A DNA stretch of 64,000 nucleotides from contig NW_003314446.1 of the NCBI RefSeq assembly GCF_000143415.4, positions 43,840 through 107,839 on the forward strand, in the 5' to 3' direction. The stretch is from Selaginella moellendorffii (taxonomy: Eukaryota; Streptophyta; Lycopodiopsida; Selaginellales; Selaginellaceae). The translations under genes were made by a program, and so were the position numbers. Below, in pieces: positions 44,301-53,796 of the stretch. Below the pieces are notes generated by a model, which was given only the letters and a program-made list of their open reading frames with translations, was not told the DNA's origin and searched no databases. The stretch's first letter is position 1. The number at the start of each line of letters is the position of its first letter.

Positions 44301-45286
44301 TAAAACAATGACAAAGTCCTTGTGAGGTTAAGGGATAAAATTTCAAGTTCAAAGTGTTAATTGGAACTATTGATGATGGTGTGATTTGGTCAAGGTGACC
44401 AAGTGAGAAGGACACCTAAGGGAAATGAGATATGTTAATGCAATGGCATAGTGAGTCTGAGGAAAGTAGTCTCTATAAGAGACCTATACGAGGGTCACAA
44501 AGTTGAGCCGTGGATAGAGTCCACAACAAAAGATGTTAAAGAGATGTACTAGAGGTGAACACCCTCCGGACTTGGCAAAGGAGAGTTTTTTGCTATGAAA
44601 CTGAAAGGATATTTCGAAAATGGAGGTAACGATCCTATGTTGTTGAGTGCAACAATCAAGGATAGGAGCAAAAAACTAGTGGCTAAGTAAAGAGCTATGG
44701 GAATCATGGGAAAGGCAATGTGTTCCCAAGGATGGATTCCCAATTGCTCCAATGTGGCGAAAGTGGAAGCTCCAAGGGTGGGAGCAGTAAAGTAGCCAAA
44801 TGATAGGGCTATGGACAGCCCTAGCACAAATTATGATAACTAGAACTTAGTGCCAAAGGTGGCACGAAATCGAATAAAGGATGATGTTGCCCTCAAGTAG
44901 AGAACTTCCTAGGATGCGGAGACACCCAGGAAATTGACTTCGAGAAATCAGAATTAAAAGTTCCAAAGTGCAAGGGTTATATTAATGGAAAGTGAGACCA
45001 CTCGAGAATGAGTAGTGGGATTGAGTTAGAGAAAGTGTCTTTAATAGGTTTAGTGAGAACTAAACCAATAAAAGGAGAGAACCACCACAAGTGGTCGAAT
45101 GAACCTCTAAGTTGGAGAGGCTATACTCTTTAGAGGATGGACAAGGCATGGTGAGCCTTTGGTGTCAAATTATAGACAAATATTGGCTGGGTGCAAGGAT
45201 GGAAATGGTAATACGTGTGGGTGTTACTTTATGAAGGGGTTGACTGTTCAAAGAGGACATCGAACTTCGTTTATGGGTGGTGGAGT
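41333..45286 (+). other. Internal region of the 7.1-kb element, no coding sequence seen
   Basis: Mixed composition with many stops in all frames. Two related stretches occur at about 43940-44040 and 44130-44210 (GTGG.CATGGAC.CTT, GGGC.CACCGCCAAGTG.GGGGATGC), an internal duplication. Two GGTTCGAGTCC words (near 43870 and 43899) look like a tRNA T-loop but no cloverleaf could be built. Confidence 0.6.
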
Positions 45287-46931
45287 TGTGAAACACAAAA
45301 TCCCTGGGCCCCAAAGTGGAGCCGAAAGGGCGCCACGTGGTAGTGGCCGAAGCGAAAGCCAAACAAATGTAGCACATTTAAACTAAAAGCTCCGACTTGA
45401 AAAGGTCGAGAGTGGGAGTGGAACTCCCAACAAAAGGCTCGAGGAACAAGCACAAAGTGAAAGATAAGTGAGTCTCTAGAAAAGAGACACAAGAGGACCG
45501 ACACATGACACGTGGAAGTGTTCGAGATGGAGTCCAAGATAGATCCAAGATGGAGTCCGAGATGGACCCAAGATGGAGTCCGAGATGGACCTGAGATGGA
45601 GTCCGAGATGGACCCAAGATGGAGTCTGAGATGGAGTCCGAGATGGATCTGAGATAGAGTCCGAGATGGAGTCCAAGATGGAGTCCAAGATGGACCCGAG
45701 ATGGAGTCCGAAGTCGAGACCGAGACCAGGACCGAGACCGGGATCGAGACCGAGACCAAGATCGGGACCGAGACCGAGACTGAGATCGGGACCGAGACTG
45801 AGACCGAGGCCGAGGCCGAGACCGAGACCGAGGCCAAGGCCGAGACCGAGGCCGAGTCCGAGTCCGAGTCCAAGCCCGACTCTGAGTCCGAGTCCAAGCC
45901 CGACTCTGAGTCCGAGTCTGAGAGGGTGAAAGCCCCAAGCGTTCGTCTCCCAGACCCTAGGGGGTTTAGTGAGCTCCAAAAGTATAGTAGGGGGGGAGAC
46001 TGTAGTGGAGCCAGTTTGGCCAGGAANNNNNNNNNNNNNNNNNNNNNNNNNNNNNNNNNNNNNNNNNNNNNNNNNNNNNNNNNNNNNNNNNNNNNNNNNN
46101 NNNNNNNNNNNNNNNNNNNNNNNNNNGACAACAGGGTAGCTTGGTGAAGTGTTCAAAAGTTGGCTTTAGTTCCCCCGGGAGATCGACTAGCCGATGCTCC
46201 CAGTCCAAGTGTGGGTGGCACTACCTACTTGGATACCTAGCGTGGCTCAACGGAACCTCGCTCTAAGCCCATGGCTAGAACACTTAAAGGCGAAAGGCAG
46301 GGAGAGTACCCATAAGGCTTGCGTAAGGCCACGGTGTTCCGAAATGTTATCCTAAAGTCCCAAACGATGAAAGGGAAAAGGAGCAATCTTCTAGTGCAGT
46401 GACCAAGGATACAGTCATATGGTGAAGAAGTCCCAAAGGATAGTGGGACTTAGAGGTCAGGCTTGCGGGCCTTGATCTAGTGGCAGTGTTGGTAAACACG
46501 GCCATGGACAAAAAGGGACTTGGTGGGGACTGAAAAAGAGTTGTCGGGGAAGGTTATTCCCCATGTTTATGGGCATCCTAAGGATGCTAAGGAGTAGATC
46601 TGGGATGATCACTCATGGATGGATGGCCCAGTCTTTGAGAGACGGGACTATGATGCAAGTGGCATTAGACCACCGGTGTGACCAATGTGAATGGGCATGG
46701 CCTTAGCGTAATGGGCCGATATGTCAGTGGTACCTTGGGTTGTCAGTCATGGGATCAAACACATGGAGCACTTAGACCAAGTGCAAAGATTGAGTGGCAT
46801 GGATGCCATTCTCGAGGCTAACAAGCCCCAAGTTCTAACTAGAACTTATAGAGGTTATAAATGAGACTCCTCCAAATGGTAGGAGGTGTGGTTAAATGAC
46901 TAAAGTAAAATGGAAAAATTAGTCATTTACA
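45287..46931 (+). repeat. 3' LTR of the 7.1-kb element, with assembly gap
   Basis: It corresponds block by block to the 5' LTR but has the longest minisatellite of the window (about 45525-45925). A run of exactly 100 N (46027-46126) replaces a part that in the 5' LTR measures about 86 bases (40446-40531), so the N count is a placeholder. Confidence 0.92.
46027..46126. other. Assembly gap (100 N)
   Basis: Exactly 100 undetermined bases inside the 3' LTR. Sequence on both sides matches the 5' LTR and the solo LTR, so the gap hides only LTR sequence. Confidence 0.98.
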
Positions 46932-47537
46932 AGCACCCCTTACAACCAGCAAGTCCCGAGAGCCTTCAGCACCAGTACCTTCATCTGCCACCCCTGTGAG
47001 AAACACACAAGGCTGCTGCACTGCAATCTTGTACAAACACATCACAAACAATCACAATATCTGGTGCAGCTTTCCGGACAGTCTCAAGAAGCTCTTGTGA
47101 TGCACTGAACAGCTGGTCTAGCCCTTCCCACAGAAGACTGGGCTGCCTATGACCAAGATGGGGAAGACAACAAATAGGGGATTTGGTGAGAGCATATTTC
47201 TCCTTGAAATCGTCTCAAGTACATTTCTCCATCACCCTGCAGAATGTAGACAAAATATCTTCCACCATACCTGTAGTTATAGGTGTGGAATGAAGACTGA
47301 AAACTGCAGCAGAAGCAGGATCAACCAAGAAGCAAATCAGGCCAACACAAAGAAGAAGAAAAATGACTTAAGCAGGAGAAGCTTTTCTTCCTGCAGCTGC
47401 TCCTCTTTCCTCTCCAGATACTTCTTCTGATCAGGATCTTGCTCGCTCTCCGGAGAACCTGAAGGAAACTTCAAGATTTTTCTTAATTTATTCTTAAGAT
47501 CACTGAAATCTGCGTCGGTCAAAGGCCTCCCTGGCAA
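46932..47537 (-). pseudogene. Unrecognised gene, 5' part, separated by the LTR element
   Basis: The minus strand starts MPGRPLTDADFSDLKNKLRK at 47537, followed by a charged helical stretch (KKYLERKEEQLQEEKLLLLK). After a probable intron ending TTTTCAG (about 47303) and several uncertain joints it reads PCVFLTGVADEGTGAEGSRD up to the element edge. The last codons before the element and the first after 39831 on the other side fall into one frame once a single target copy is removed, so the two parts were one gene. No family was recognised with confidence. A CT-rich stretch inside could be an intron pyrimidine tract. Confidence 0.5.
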
Positions 47538-47820
47538 TGTGTTACTGGCACACTTGCTATGTACGTGTCATTATCAGCTTAACTATTTGTTTGATATCCT
47601 ACCTACATTGATCCATTTCCACACAAGGCGCTTCAAGGGGTAAGGCGAGATATGAATTCGAGGGGCAAGGCACTCTCCCACTTTTTTTGCAGGAAATTTA
47701 TAGAATCTAACAATGTTTTCCTGGCTTTCCTAGAATGTCCTGAAGAAAACAAGGTTGGGGTGGAGTAAGGGCCGAGTCCTTGCGGGTAGCCTGTGTCCAA
47801 ACTTTCAAGTTTGGGTTCAA

Positions 47821-49243
47821 ATGGGAAAATTACCACTACCACTGGAACTTGAGTTGCGCGTACTATCTTGGGTCCCAGCTGAGGATGTAGCAAGGTTGCA
47901 ACTTGTGTGCAAGGATTGGGGTCGCCTTCTCCATGACCCAACATTTAGAGCACTATGGGAACGACAGAATGGCACAAGTTCTTTCTTGTTACATGTAAAA
48001 CGTCACGCGAGAGATAGCCTAGAAGTGCAATTTCGCTACTGCAAATATGATCCATCAGAAAACAGGGCTTGCTTGAAACAGGTACCTCCTTCATTACGGT
48101 CTTGGTTTGCACCAGATGGTTCAGAGCCACTCTTGGCTGGAGGGGGCCTCATTTTGTGCTGGTTTCCAAGGGTGTCGGGTTCAAGCGGACTTGTCGACAG
48201 CACCAACAGGGAGTCCCCTTTCCTAGTTGGGAACCCGCTGACACAAGAATGGGTAAAGATTCCTGGACTTGAAGTTCCTCTGTATTATAGCAAGCGAATG
48301 CTGACTACATATTTCGATGAGGGTCAGATGTTCTTCAGGTACAAAAGCGTTGTCATTACTAGTTTCCACCATGCTAATCGACTCATTTCGTTTCTTCGTT
48401 CAGGATTTGGCTTGAGCCATATTCGTTTGACTCTAAAGTCGGCATTTGGACAGTTCCTCGTGCTGTGGTCTTCGGAATGTGCTCGTACAACAGCGTATGC
48501 GTCAAAGGGGTGCATTATGCTCTTGCACGACTTCATCAATATGCCGCACTTGTGCTGCTGGAAGTTGATTTTGCGGACATTAGCCGCTCGAAATGGGCGT
48601 ATGCATGGGACTTATCGGAACTTGAGGGGACCTACGAAGATGTGTACATGCTGGAAGTTGGACCTGGTGAGATTGGTATATTTACACAAAAGATGGAGTG
48701 GATGGAGTATACAACGGTTATGGTGTTAGATAGGCAGCAGAACGATGATGGAGATTTAGAGTGGACATGGAAAACAGTGTCGACCTCACCTGAAGAAGAC
48801 TTTGAAACGGGACCAGGCATAATCCAGACTTCTGAATGCCAGACGCATGGGAAGGATACCTTCTGCGTTGCGGAGCAAGGGATTGTGAGATTCGATTCTC
48901 AAAACTTGACATGGGAATGGGTTGAGAAGGGGCAGCACTTGGAAAGAGTTATGGAGAAACTGCTCCTTTTGGAACCCAACTTGGCAGCTGTGCCTAGCTT
49001 GGACTTGAAGTCAGCCTGTGCCAGCCGGTTTCGAAAGGTCTGCTATGTGGGTCATCCTGTGGAGCACGAATTCTCAGGTGAGTGTTTTTCTATTAACATG
49101 TTCGTATTGATATTGGTGGACACTGACTTTCAGACTTGAAAGCTCTCTGGAAGCCAGGCTTGTCATGGCAAGAGATTGGAGAAGTAGCAATTGATTGGAA
49201 AGAAGGTGGTAAGTACAACATCTTGTTTGCTAGAGAAGCCTAG
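47821..49243 (+). CDS. F-box/kelch-type protein
   Basis: Three exons, 47821-48338, 48404-49077 and 49134-49243, with introns GTACAA..TTCAG (65 bases) and GTGAGT..TTTCAG (56 bases), give 433 residues in an unbroken frame. The N-terminus LPLPLELELRVLSWVPAEDV and LQLVCKDWGRLLHDPTF is an F-box (binds SKP1 in SCF ubiquitin ligases). The rest has the kelch/F-box-associated character: EPLLAGGGLILCWFP, FLVGNPLTQEWVKIPG, SYNSVCVKGVHYAL and IVRFDSQNLTWEW. It likely picks a substrate for ubiquitination; which one cannot be told. An upstream in-frame ATG (47755) would add 22 residues without similarity, so 47821 is preferred. It is not a close copy of the decayed F-box fragments at 17 and 24 kb. Confidence 0.85.
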
Positions 49244-49454
49244 TTTGGTTTATATGGTGATCTACGTGATGCAGTAATACCACTTGAGGCAACTGTTTAG
49301 AGTAACAGTTTCCAAGTACCTTGGAACCTGCCTCAACAAAATTCGTATGATAAAAATTCCAAACCCTAAGCTTCTGACGGTATATGCTTAAAAAGTTCGG
49401 CAGAGGTAACTGAATATTCAACTGAAATAAATTCAAGAACGGAATATGCCCGAT

Positions 49455-50635
49455 CTAGCCTTGTTGCATTGGCTGTTCTTCCACAACGTCCGGGGCGGAC
49501 GCTTGTGATTCCGGGGGGTAGTACTGATAGTGTAGCTCACTCACATCGTCACCGGAGATCTTCTTCCAGCCTTGGGGACCAATGTGATAAACTGGAAGCA
49601 AAGCAAGCTCAGAGCGATGAAAAGCGAAAGAAAAAAAGCTTACCGCTCGCAACTCCTCCGCTGGCTCCATCTCTAAACGTCGCGTGATAGATCGCTCGTC
49701 TTCCCAGCTCCACGGCTTCCTCGACGCTCATCTCGTACTTATACCTGAGATTGGAACACAGTGAAACCCGAAGAACTCGAAGAAGGATTCTTACCCGCTA
49801 TCGAGAATGCCGTAAGCGTAAGTAGACCCAGAGCCAACGGAGAAAAGAGTTCCTTTCGTTCTTCCACCTTCGCTATCAACGTAAAAGAGAGCGGGCCCCT
49901 GGATCAAATCACGAGACGTGAGAAGAAAACTTGGGAATGGCGAGATGGAAACAAGAAAGAGAACAGGGAAATACCGTTTCGTCCCAGCCAGCGATCATGG
50001 TTCCCATGGACAGACCCATGCCACGGTAGGAGTAGAGGGTGTTTGCCAAGAGCTTGGAAGCACCGGCAACAGAAATCCTCCTCTTGTTCGCAAGCTCGTG
50101 AAGCCGGCACTGTGATTCAAACGAACAGAGTGTCAACATCGTGGAGGAAAAAGGAGCGAAGACAAACTTACCCGCGTTCCAAGATTTCTCTGCCAGAACT
50201 GACAATCGGCCGCACCCCCAGCCATGGTTCCCAGGAGATATGGGTTGATTTCCAGAATTTTCTTCACCGACTGGGATGCTGCGAGAGATCACTCGATCAC
50301 AAGTAGAGACAAACACGAAGAAACACTTACAGATATACTGTCCCATGCTAGCTCGAGAGTCGGCAGCGACGATAATCCCTCCCTGGAACTCAAACGCCAG
50401 CGTCGTGGTTCCGTGCGCTGGCTTCAGCAAATCCACGGCAGCTTTCTGGAATCCATCCAGCTGCGCAAAACGAAATCCCCAGACTCAGGTCATCACAAGA
50501 AATACTCGAGGAGCGACTTACATCGGCGACCTTCGGGAGAGGAAAGGAGCACTGCGGCTCCCAATGCGCTGCCGGATCCGAGTAGGAGTGCTGGCGCAGA
50601 GAAGCTGGTTCCAAACCGCTGAAATCGAGCGCCAT
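49455..50635 (-). CDS. PBE: 20S proteasome subunit beta type-5
   Basis: Seven minus-strand exons, 50635-50522, 50460-50331, 50278-50172, 50109-49975, 49898-49795, 49744-49644, 49591-49455, all with GT-AG introns of about 50-77 bases, give 275 residues. The propeptide ends HG before [11 protein letters not shown], so the active-site threonine is residue 56. Counting from it, Asp17 (AADSR), Lys33 (QSVKK) and Met45 (GTMAGG) are all in place; Met45 is typical of the chymotrypsin-like beta-5 pocket. Further blocks are [46 protein letters not shown] and [17 protein letters not shown]. It cleaves after hydrophobic residues in the proteasome core, in cytosol and nucleus. The C-terminus is Gln/Glu-rich. 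The start codon is 43 bases from that of the divergent PPR gene. Confidence 0.96.
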
Positions 50636-50678
50636 CGCCCCTGCCCTAGCTCAAGAACCCTAAAAAGAAAGAGAAGAA
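50636..50678. promoter_or_regulatory. 43-base divergent intergenic region between beta-5 and PPR starts
   Basis: The minus-strand proteasome gene and the plus-strand PPR gene have their ATGs only 43 bases apart. The spacer contains AACCCTAAA, a telo-box-like word common in 5' regions of plant housekeeping genes, and an AAGAAAGAGAAGAA purine run. Either the 5' untranslated regions overlap or each gene starts transcription inside the other. Confidence 0.6.
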
Positions 50679-51725
50679 ATGTATCCCCCTGTCTACGTGG
50701 GCAAGGAGAAATTGCCCAGTGGAGATTTGAGGAATCACCTTCGCGTGGAGGAATGGAATGCCCTGATCGATGGTGCGGCCAGCCGATCGCAGCTGCGCAG
50801 CGTATGGGCACACGTCAAGAAGATCCAAGCCACGAATTTGCCGATGAGCGTCTATCTCTCGAATCTCCTCCTCCGAGCGTTTGGCCGCCGCGCAGGGATC
50901 AAGGATGCCCTCCTCGTTTTCGATGCCATGGTCGTCAAGAGCTGCTACTCGTGGATTCTTGTTCTCGCCGCGATCTCTCTCGATCGATGCAAGGGCATTG
51001 ATCTAGATCTAGATCACGGCAAGAGATTCGCAAGCGAACACAGGGCGGCTGGAGGGCAGATTTCTTGGAACACAAAGCTCGCTGCGATCTCCCAGGGCGG
51101 GGATTTCTCCCTCGCGAAGAATTTCTTCCGCGCGATGCCTTGCCGGGACGACATTTCGTGGCACTCGATGGTCGCCGCCGCCGCGCACAGCGGCGATTTG
51201 GACGAGATAGCGCAGATCTTCGAAAGAATGCCGATGAGAGATTCCTTCTCGTGGAACGCGATGGTCGCAGCATTTGCCCAGGCCGGGCATTTGCACGACG
51301 TATCGCTAGTCTTCTCCCAAATGCCATGGCGGGAAGTTCTAGCGTGGAATTTGATCCTCGCGGTTCTCTTCCGGAAGGGCGAGTGGAGGAATGCGCTGCG
51401 CCACTATCGATTGATGGTGCTGGAGGGCGTGGAGCCGGACGAGCTTACGTTCGTGACGCTCTTGGTAGGATCGAGCTTTCTCGACTATGGTCATCTTATC
51501 TTCTCGTGGATGATCATGGATCATGGCATCCAACCAGTACGCCTCCACTACACTTCCATCGTCTATCTCCTGCGAAAGAACCATCGCCCAGCAGAGGCAA
51601 GGGTGTTCCGAGCTGGGATCTCGATTGAGGAAGACAACCTCTGGGCGAAATTCCTGGTAAGTTTCTCCAGCTTTGTGATCTTATTCATGTTCATGTTAAT
51701 GAATGAATTGATATTTCTCTCGTGA
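50679..51725 (+). CDS. Short pentatricopeptide-repeat protein (S-type repeats)
   Basis: One frame of 348 residues. Repeats of about 31 residues follow one another: KDALLVFDAMVVKSCYSWIL, QISWNTKLAAISQGGDFSLA, DISWHSMVAAAAHSGDLDEI, SFSWNAMVAAFAQAGHLHDV, VLAWNLILAVLFRKGEWRNA and a P-like EPDELTFVTLL. This is a PPR protein without E/DYW parts, probably acting on organellar RNA. The last 24 residues are hydrophobic and unlike PPR (FLVSFSSFVILFMFML). A good donor GTAAGT starts at 51657, directly before them, and a possible acceptor ends near 51728, so the true C-terminus may be spliced and could overlap the end of the opposite gene. Confidence 0.8.
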   Translation: MYPPVYVGKEKLPSGDLRNHLRVEEWNALIDGAASRSQLRSVWAHVKKIQATNLPMSVYLSNLLLRAFGRRAGIKDALLVFDAMVVKSCYSWILVLAAISLDRCKGIDLDLDHGKRFASEHRAAGGQISWNTKLAAISQGGDFSLAKNFFRAMPCRDDISWHSMVAAAAHSGDLDEIAQIFERMPMRDSFSWNAMVAAFAQAGHLHDVSLVFSQMPWREVLAWNLILAVLFRKGEWRNALRHYRLMVLEGVEPDELTFVTLLVGSSFLDYGHLIFSWMIMDHGIQPVRLHYTSIVYLLRKNHRPAEARVFRAGISIEEDNLWAKFLVSFSSFVILFMFMLMNELIFLS

Positions 51726-51747
51726 AAGGTTCTAACTGGTGTGATCG

Positions 51748-53603
51748 TCACTGCTGTCCAGGCGCATAAAAACCGAGCTCCATCAGTATCGCGGCAATCT
51801 CCTCCGGATGTTGCTTTGGATCCCGGGCGGTGGAAGGAGAGACTTTTGCTTTGGAACTCGAGACATTCGTAGAGTTCCGCGATGACGATGCTGCTGCTGG
51901 AGAGGATTCGGCAACTTGGCCGTGATGGAGGAGCTCCAGCGTCTTCTGGAGTTCCTGGAGCTGGCTCGAGAACTCCCTCACCGTGAGACCGTATGGCTGG
52001 ACCTTCTCGAGCTTGCGGAGCTTAAGGAGGACTCCGAGGACGGAGCTTTGGCCGGCCAAGGTGCTGGAGATGCCCGCTACTGCCTGTGGGATGATCGTTT
52101 CATTAGCAAGGAAGTGGAAAGTCTGCAAGTTTTGTCACCTTTTTAGCGTCGGCTCCTTGCAACTGCGAGAGACCGGCGACCGAGAGGCTGGATGCCAGGG
52201 GTGCTGTAACAGATGCCGCGAGCAGGAAGTTCGTGCTGGTGTTGTAAGCATCGAATGCCGGGTCGAGATCCTTTCCAAAAGCAGCGTTCATGATCTTGGT
52301 GAAGACTCCCTTGCCAGCGTCAATTTGAGGCTTTCCAGCGGCGTCCTTGAGCAATCCTTGCAAGACGCTGCCAAGAACAAGCCAGAGAAATAATCAAGAA
52401 GAACAGAACGAAAAAAGAATGGAGAAGTTGGAAGCACAGAGCCTACCTGATGTGCGACTTAAGCTGCGATTGGAACTTCGACGTCAACATCTTCACGGAC
52501 GGATCCTTGAAGCGTGCAGCTCGAGAGTACTGATCGGACAAGAGCAACTCGGCGCTGAGAATCTCAGCAAGTATCCTCGCGTCTGTCATCTTCGTGCTTG
52601 CTGGTAGCTTACCGCAGTCGTCACAAGGAGGATACTCGCATTTCTCGCATGGAGGCGGCTCTGTTGGTGGCGAGCTGCAATCGTCGCAAGATGGTGGCGG
52701 ATACTCGGAGCTCTCGTTGCAAGGAGATGGCGCCGGCGGTGGTGGCGTATGACAATCCTTGGGAGGAGGAGGAGGAGGATACTCCGGTGGTGTTGGCGTG
52801 TGACACTCGCAAGGAGGTGGAGGATACTCCGGTGGTGTTGGCGCATGGTAATCCTCGCAAGGCGGTGGTGGATACTCCTGCATTGGTGGGGGCTTACTAT
52901 CGCAAGGTGGTGGCGATGGCGGTGGATAAGCTGGCGACGGTGGTGGTGGACAAACTGGTGACGTTGGTGGTGGATAAACTGGCGACGGTGTTGACGTTGG
53001 TGGCGACGCTGGTGGCGATGGAGGTGGCGGGCAAGAAGACGGTGACGATGGAGACGAGTAACCATCCGATGGTGGTGACGCTGGTGGTGGGTAAACTGGC
53101 GGCGATGGAGGCGGCGGGTAAGAAGACGGTGGCGATGGAGACGAGTAACCATCTGGTGGTGGTGACGCTGGTGGTGGATAAACTGGCGGTGATGGAGGCG
53201 GCGGGCAAGAAGACGGTGGCGATGGAGATGAGTAACCATCCAATGGTGGTGACGCTGGTGGTGGGTAAACTGGCGGCGATGGAGGCGGCGGGTAAGAAGA
53301 CGGTGGCGATGGAGACGAGTAACCATCTCGTGGTGGTGACGCTGGTGGTGGATAAACTGGCGACGCTGGTGGCGATGGAGGCGGCGGGCAAGAAGTTCCA
53401 TGCGGTGGCGATGGAGCCGAGTAACCATCCGGTGGCGGGGACGAGTAGACGTAAGTAACGGGAGGCGGTGGCGATGGATACTGCAGCACAATGTTCTTGA
53501 TGGGGCGAGCTTCAAGCCGTGAGCACCACCATAGCTGGAGAACCAGCAAGATCATCCACCAAGTAGCCATTGAGCGATGGATCAGCGAAGAGCTGCGATC
53601 CAA
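51748..53603 (-). CDS. Extensin-like proline-rich protein fused to a PCC13-62-like desiccation-related domain
   Basis: Three minus-strand exons, 53603-52447, 52367-52139 and 52083-51748, give 573 residues (562 if the second methionine, MATWWMILLVLQLWWCSRLE, is used, which makes a better signal peptide). Residues about 40-300 are extensin-like: YPPPPSPPVYPPPASPP units repeat, with cysteine-containing PPPCDDC-type units later. The C-terminal half begins ARILAEILSAELLLSDQYSR and continues FTKIMNAAFGKDLDPAFDAY, QPYGLTVREFSSQL and HPEEIAAILMELGFYAPG. These are landmarks of the plant desiccation-related PCC13-62 family (ferritin-like fold). The glutamates that would bind metal are mostly not evident. 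It is likely secreted to the cell wall. The fusion is unusual to me. Confidence 0.8.
52640..53470 (-). repeat. Coding tandem repeats of the proline-rich domain
   Basis: Several near-identical units of roughly 75-80 bases encode PPPDGYSSPSPPSS-PPPPSPPVYPPPASP (minus strand). They are followed by more diverged CxPxPPxYPPPP units. Because of the repetition, all other frames also stay open, which creates long artefactual frames on both strands. Confidence 0.9.
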
Positions 53604-53796
53604 ACAAGCACAAAAGAAGAATTTATAGTCTCAAGGATTGCCAACGTACTTGTCATGCAGCTCGCGATGATCTACTCGGAGTTGTCACATTCCCAACTTA
53701 GGACACAATCTCCAGTCAAAGCCCAGTCAAGCGTCAACGGCCACTGGAAGTCAACTCCCCCATGGAAGAAGAAGAAGAAGCTGTGTTGTGCCGTGA

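Larger units (their letters stand above)
39832..46931 (+). mobile_element. Non-autonomous LTR retrotransposon, 7.1 kb, without pol (LARD-like)
   Basis: Two LTRs in direct orientation (39832-41332 and 45287-46931) both begin TGTGA(G/A)ACACAAAATCCC and end TTACA. Directly after the 5' LTR stands TGGTATTGGAGC (41337-41348), matching 10 of 12 bases of the initiator-tRNA-Met primer site. GGGTGGTGGAGT stands before the 3' LTR in the place of the polypurine tract. The internal 3.95 kb shows no gag, protease, reverse transcriptase or integrase motif and no frame over about 100 codons. Flanking bases are GGCAT (left) and AGCAC (right), which could be a target duplication with two transitions. Strand is given by primer site and LTR orientation. 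It cannot move unaided. Confidence 0.85.

Noticed and set aside
45271-46147. Long open frames on both strands in the LTRs, encoding runs such as GLGLGLG or SRSRSR
   Set aside because: They come from the GAGACC/GAGATGGAGTCC minisatellite, which has no stops in any frame. They have no start context, motif or conservation, and one spans the N gap. The same applies to frames at 12759-13461, 39972-40626 and 3192-3552.
39832-46931. Perfect target duplication of the 7.1-kb element
   Set aside because: The flanks read GGCAT and AGCAC, only three of five identical. A mutated duplication is possible but not shown.
52586-53515. Open frames of 286, 309 and 164 codons overlapping the proline-rich gene
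   Set aside because: Shadows of the proline-rich tandem repeats in other frames, giving HRHRRQF- and VVAMEAAGKK-type low complexity without domains.
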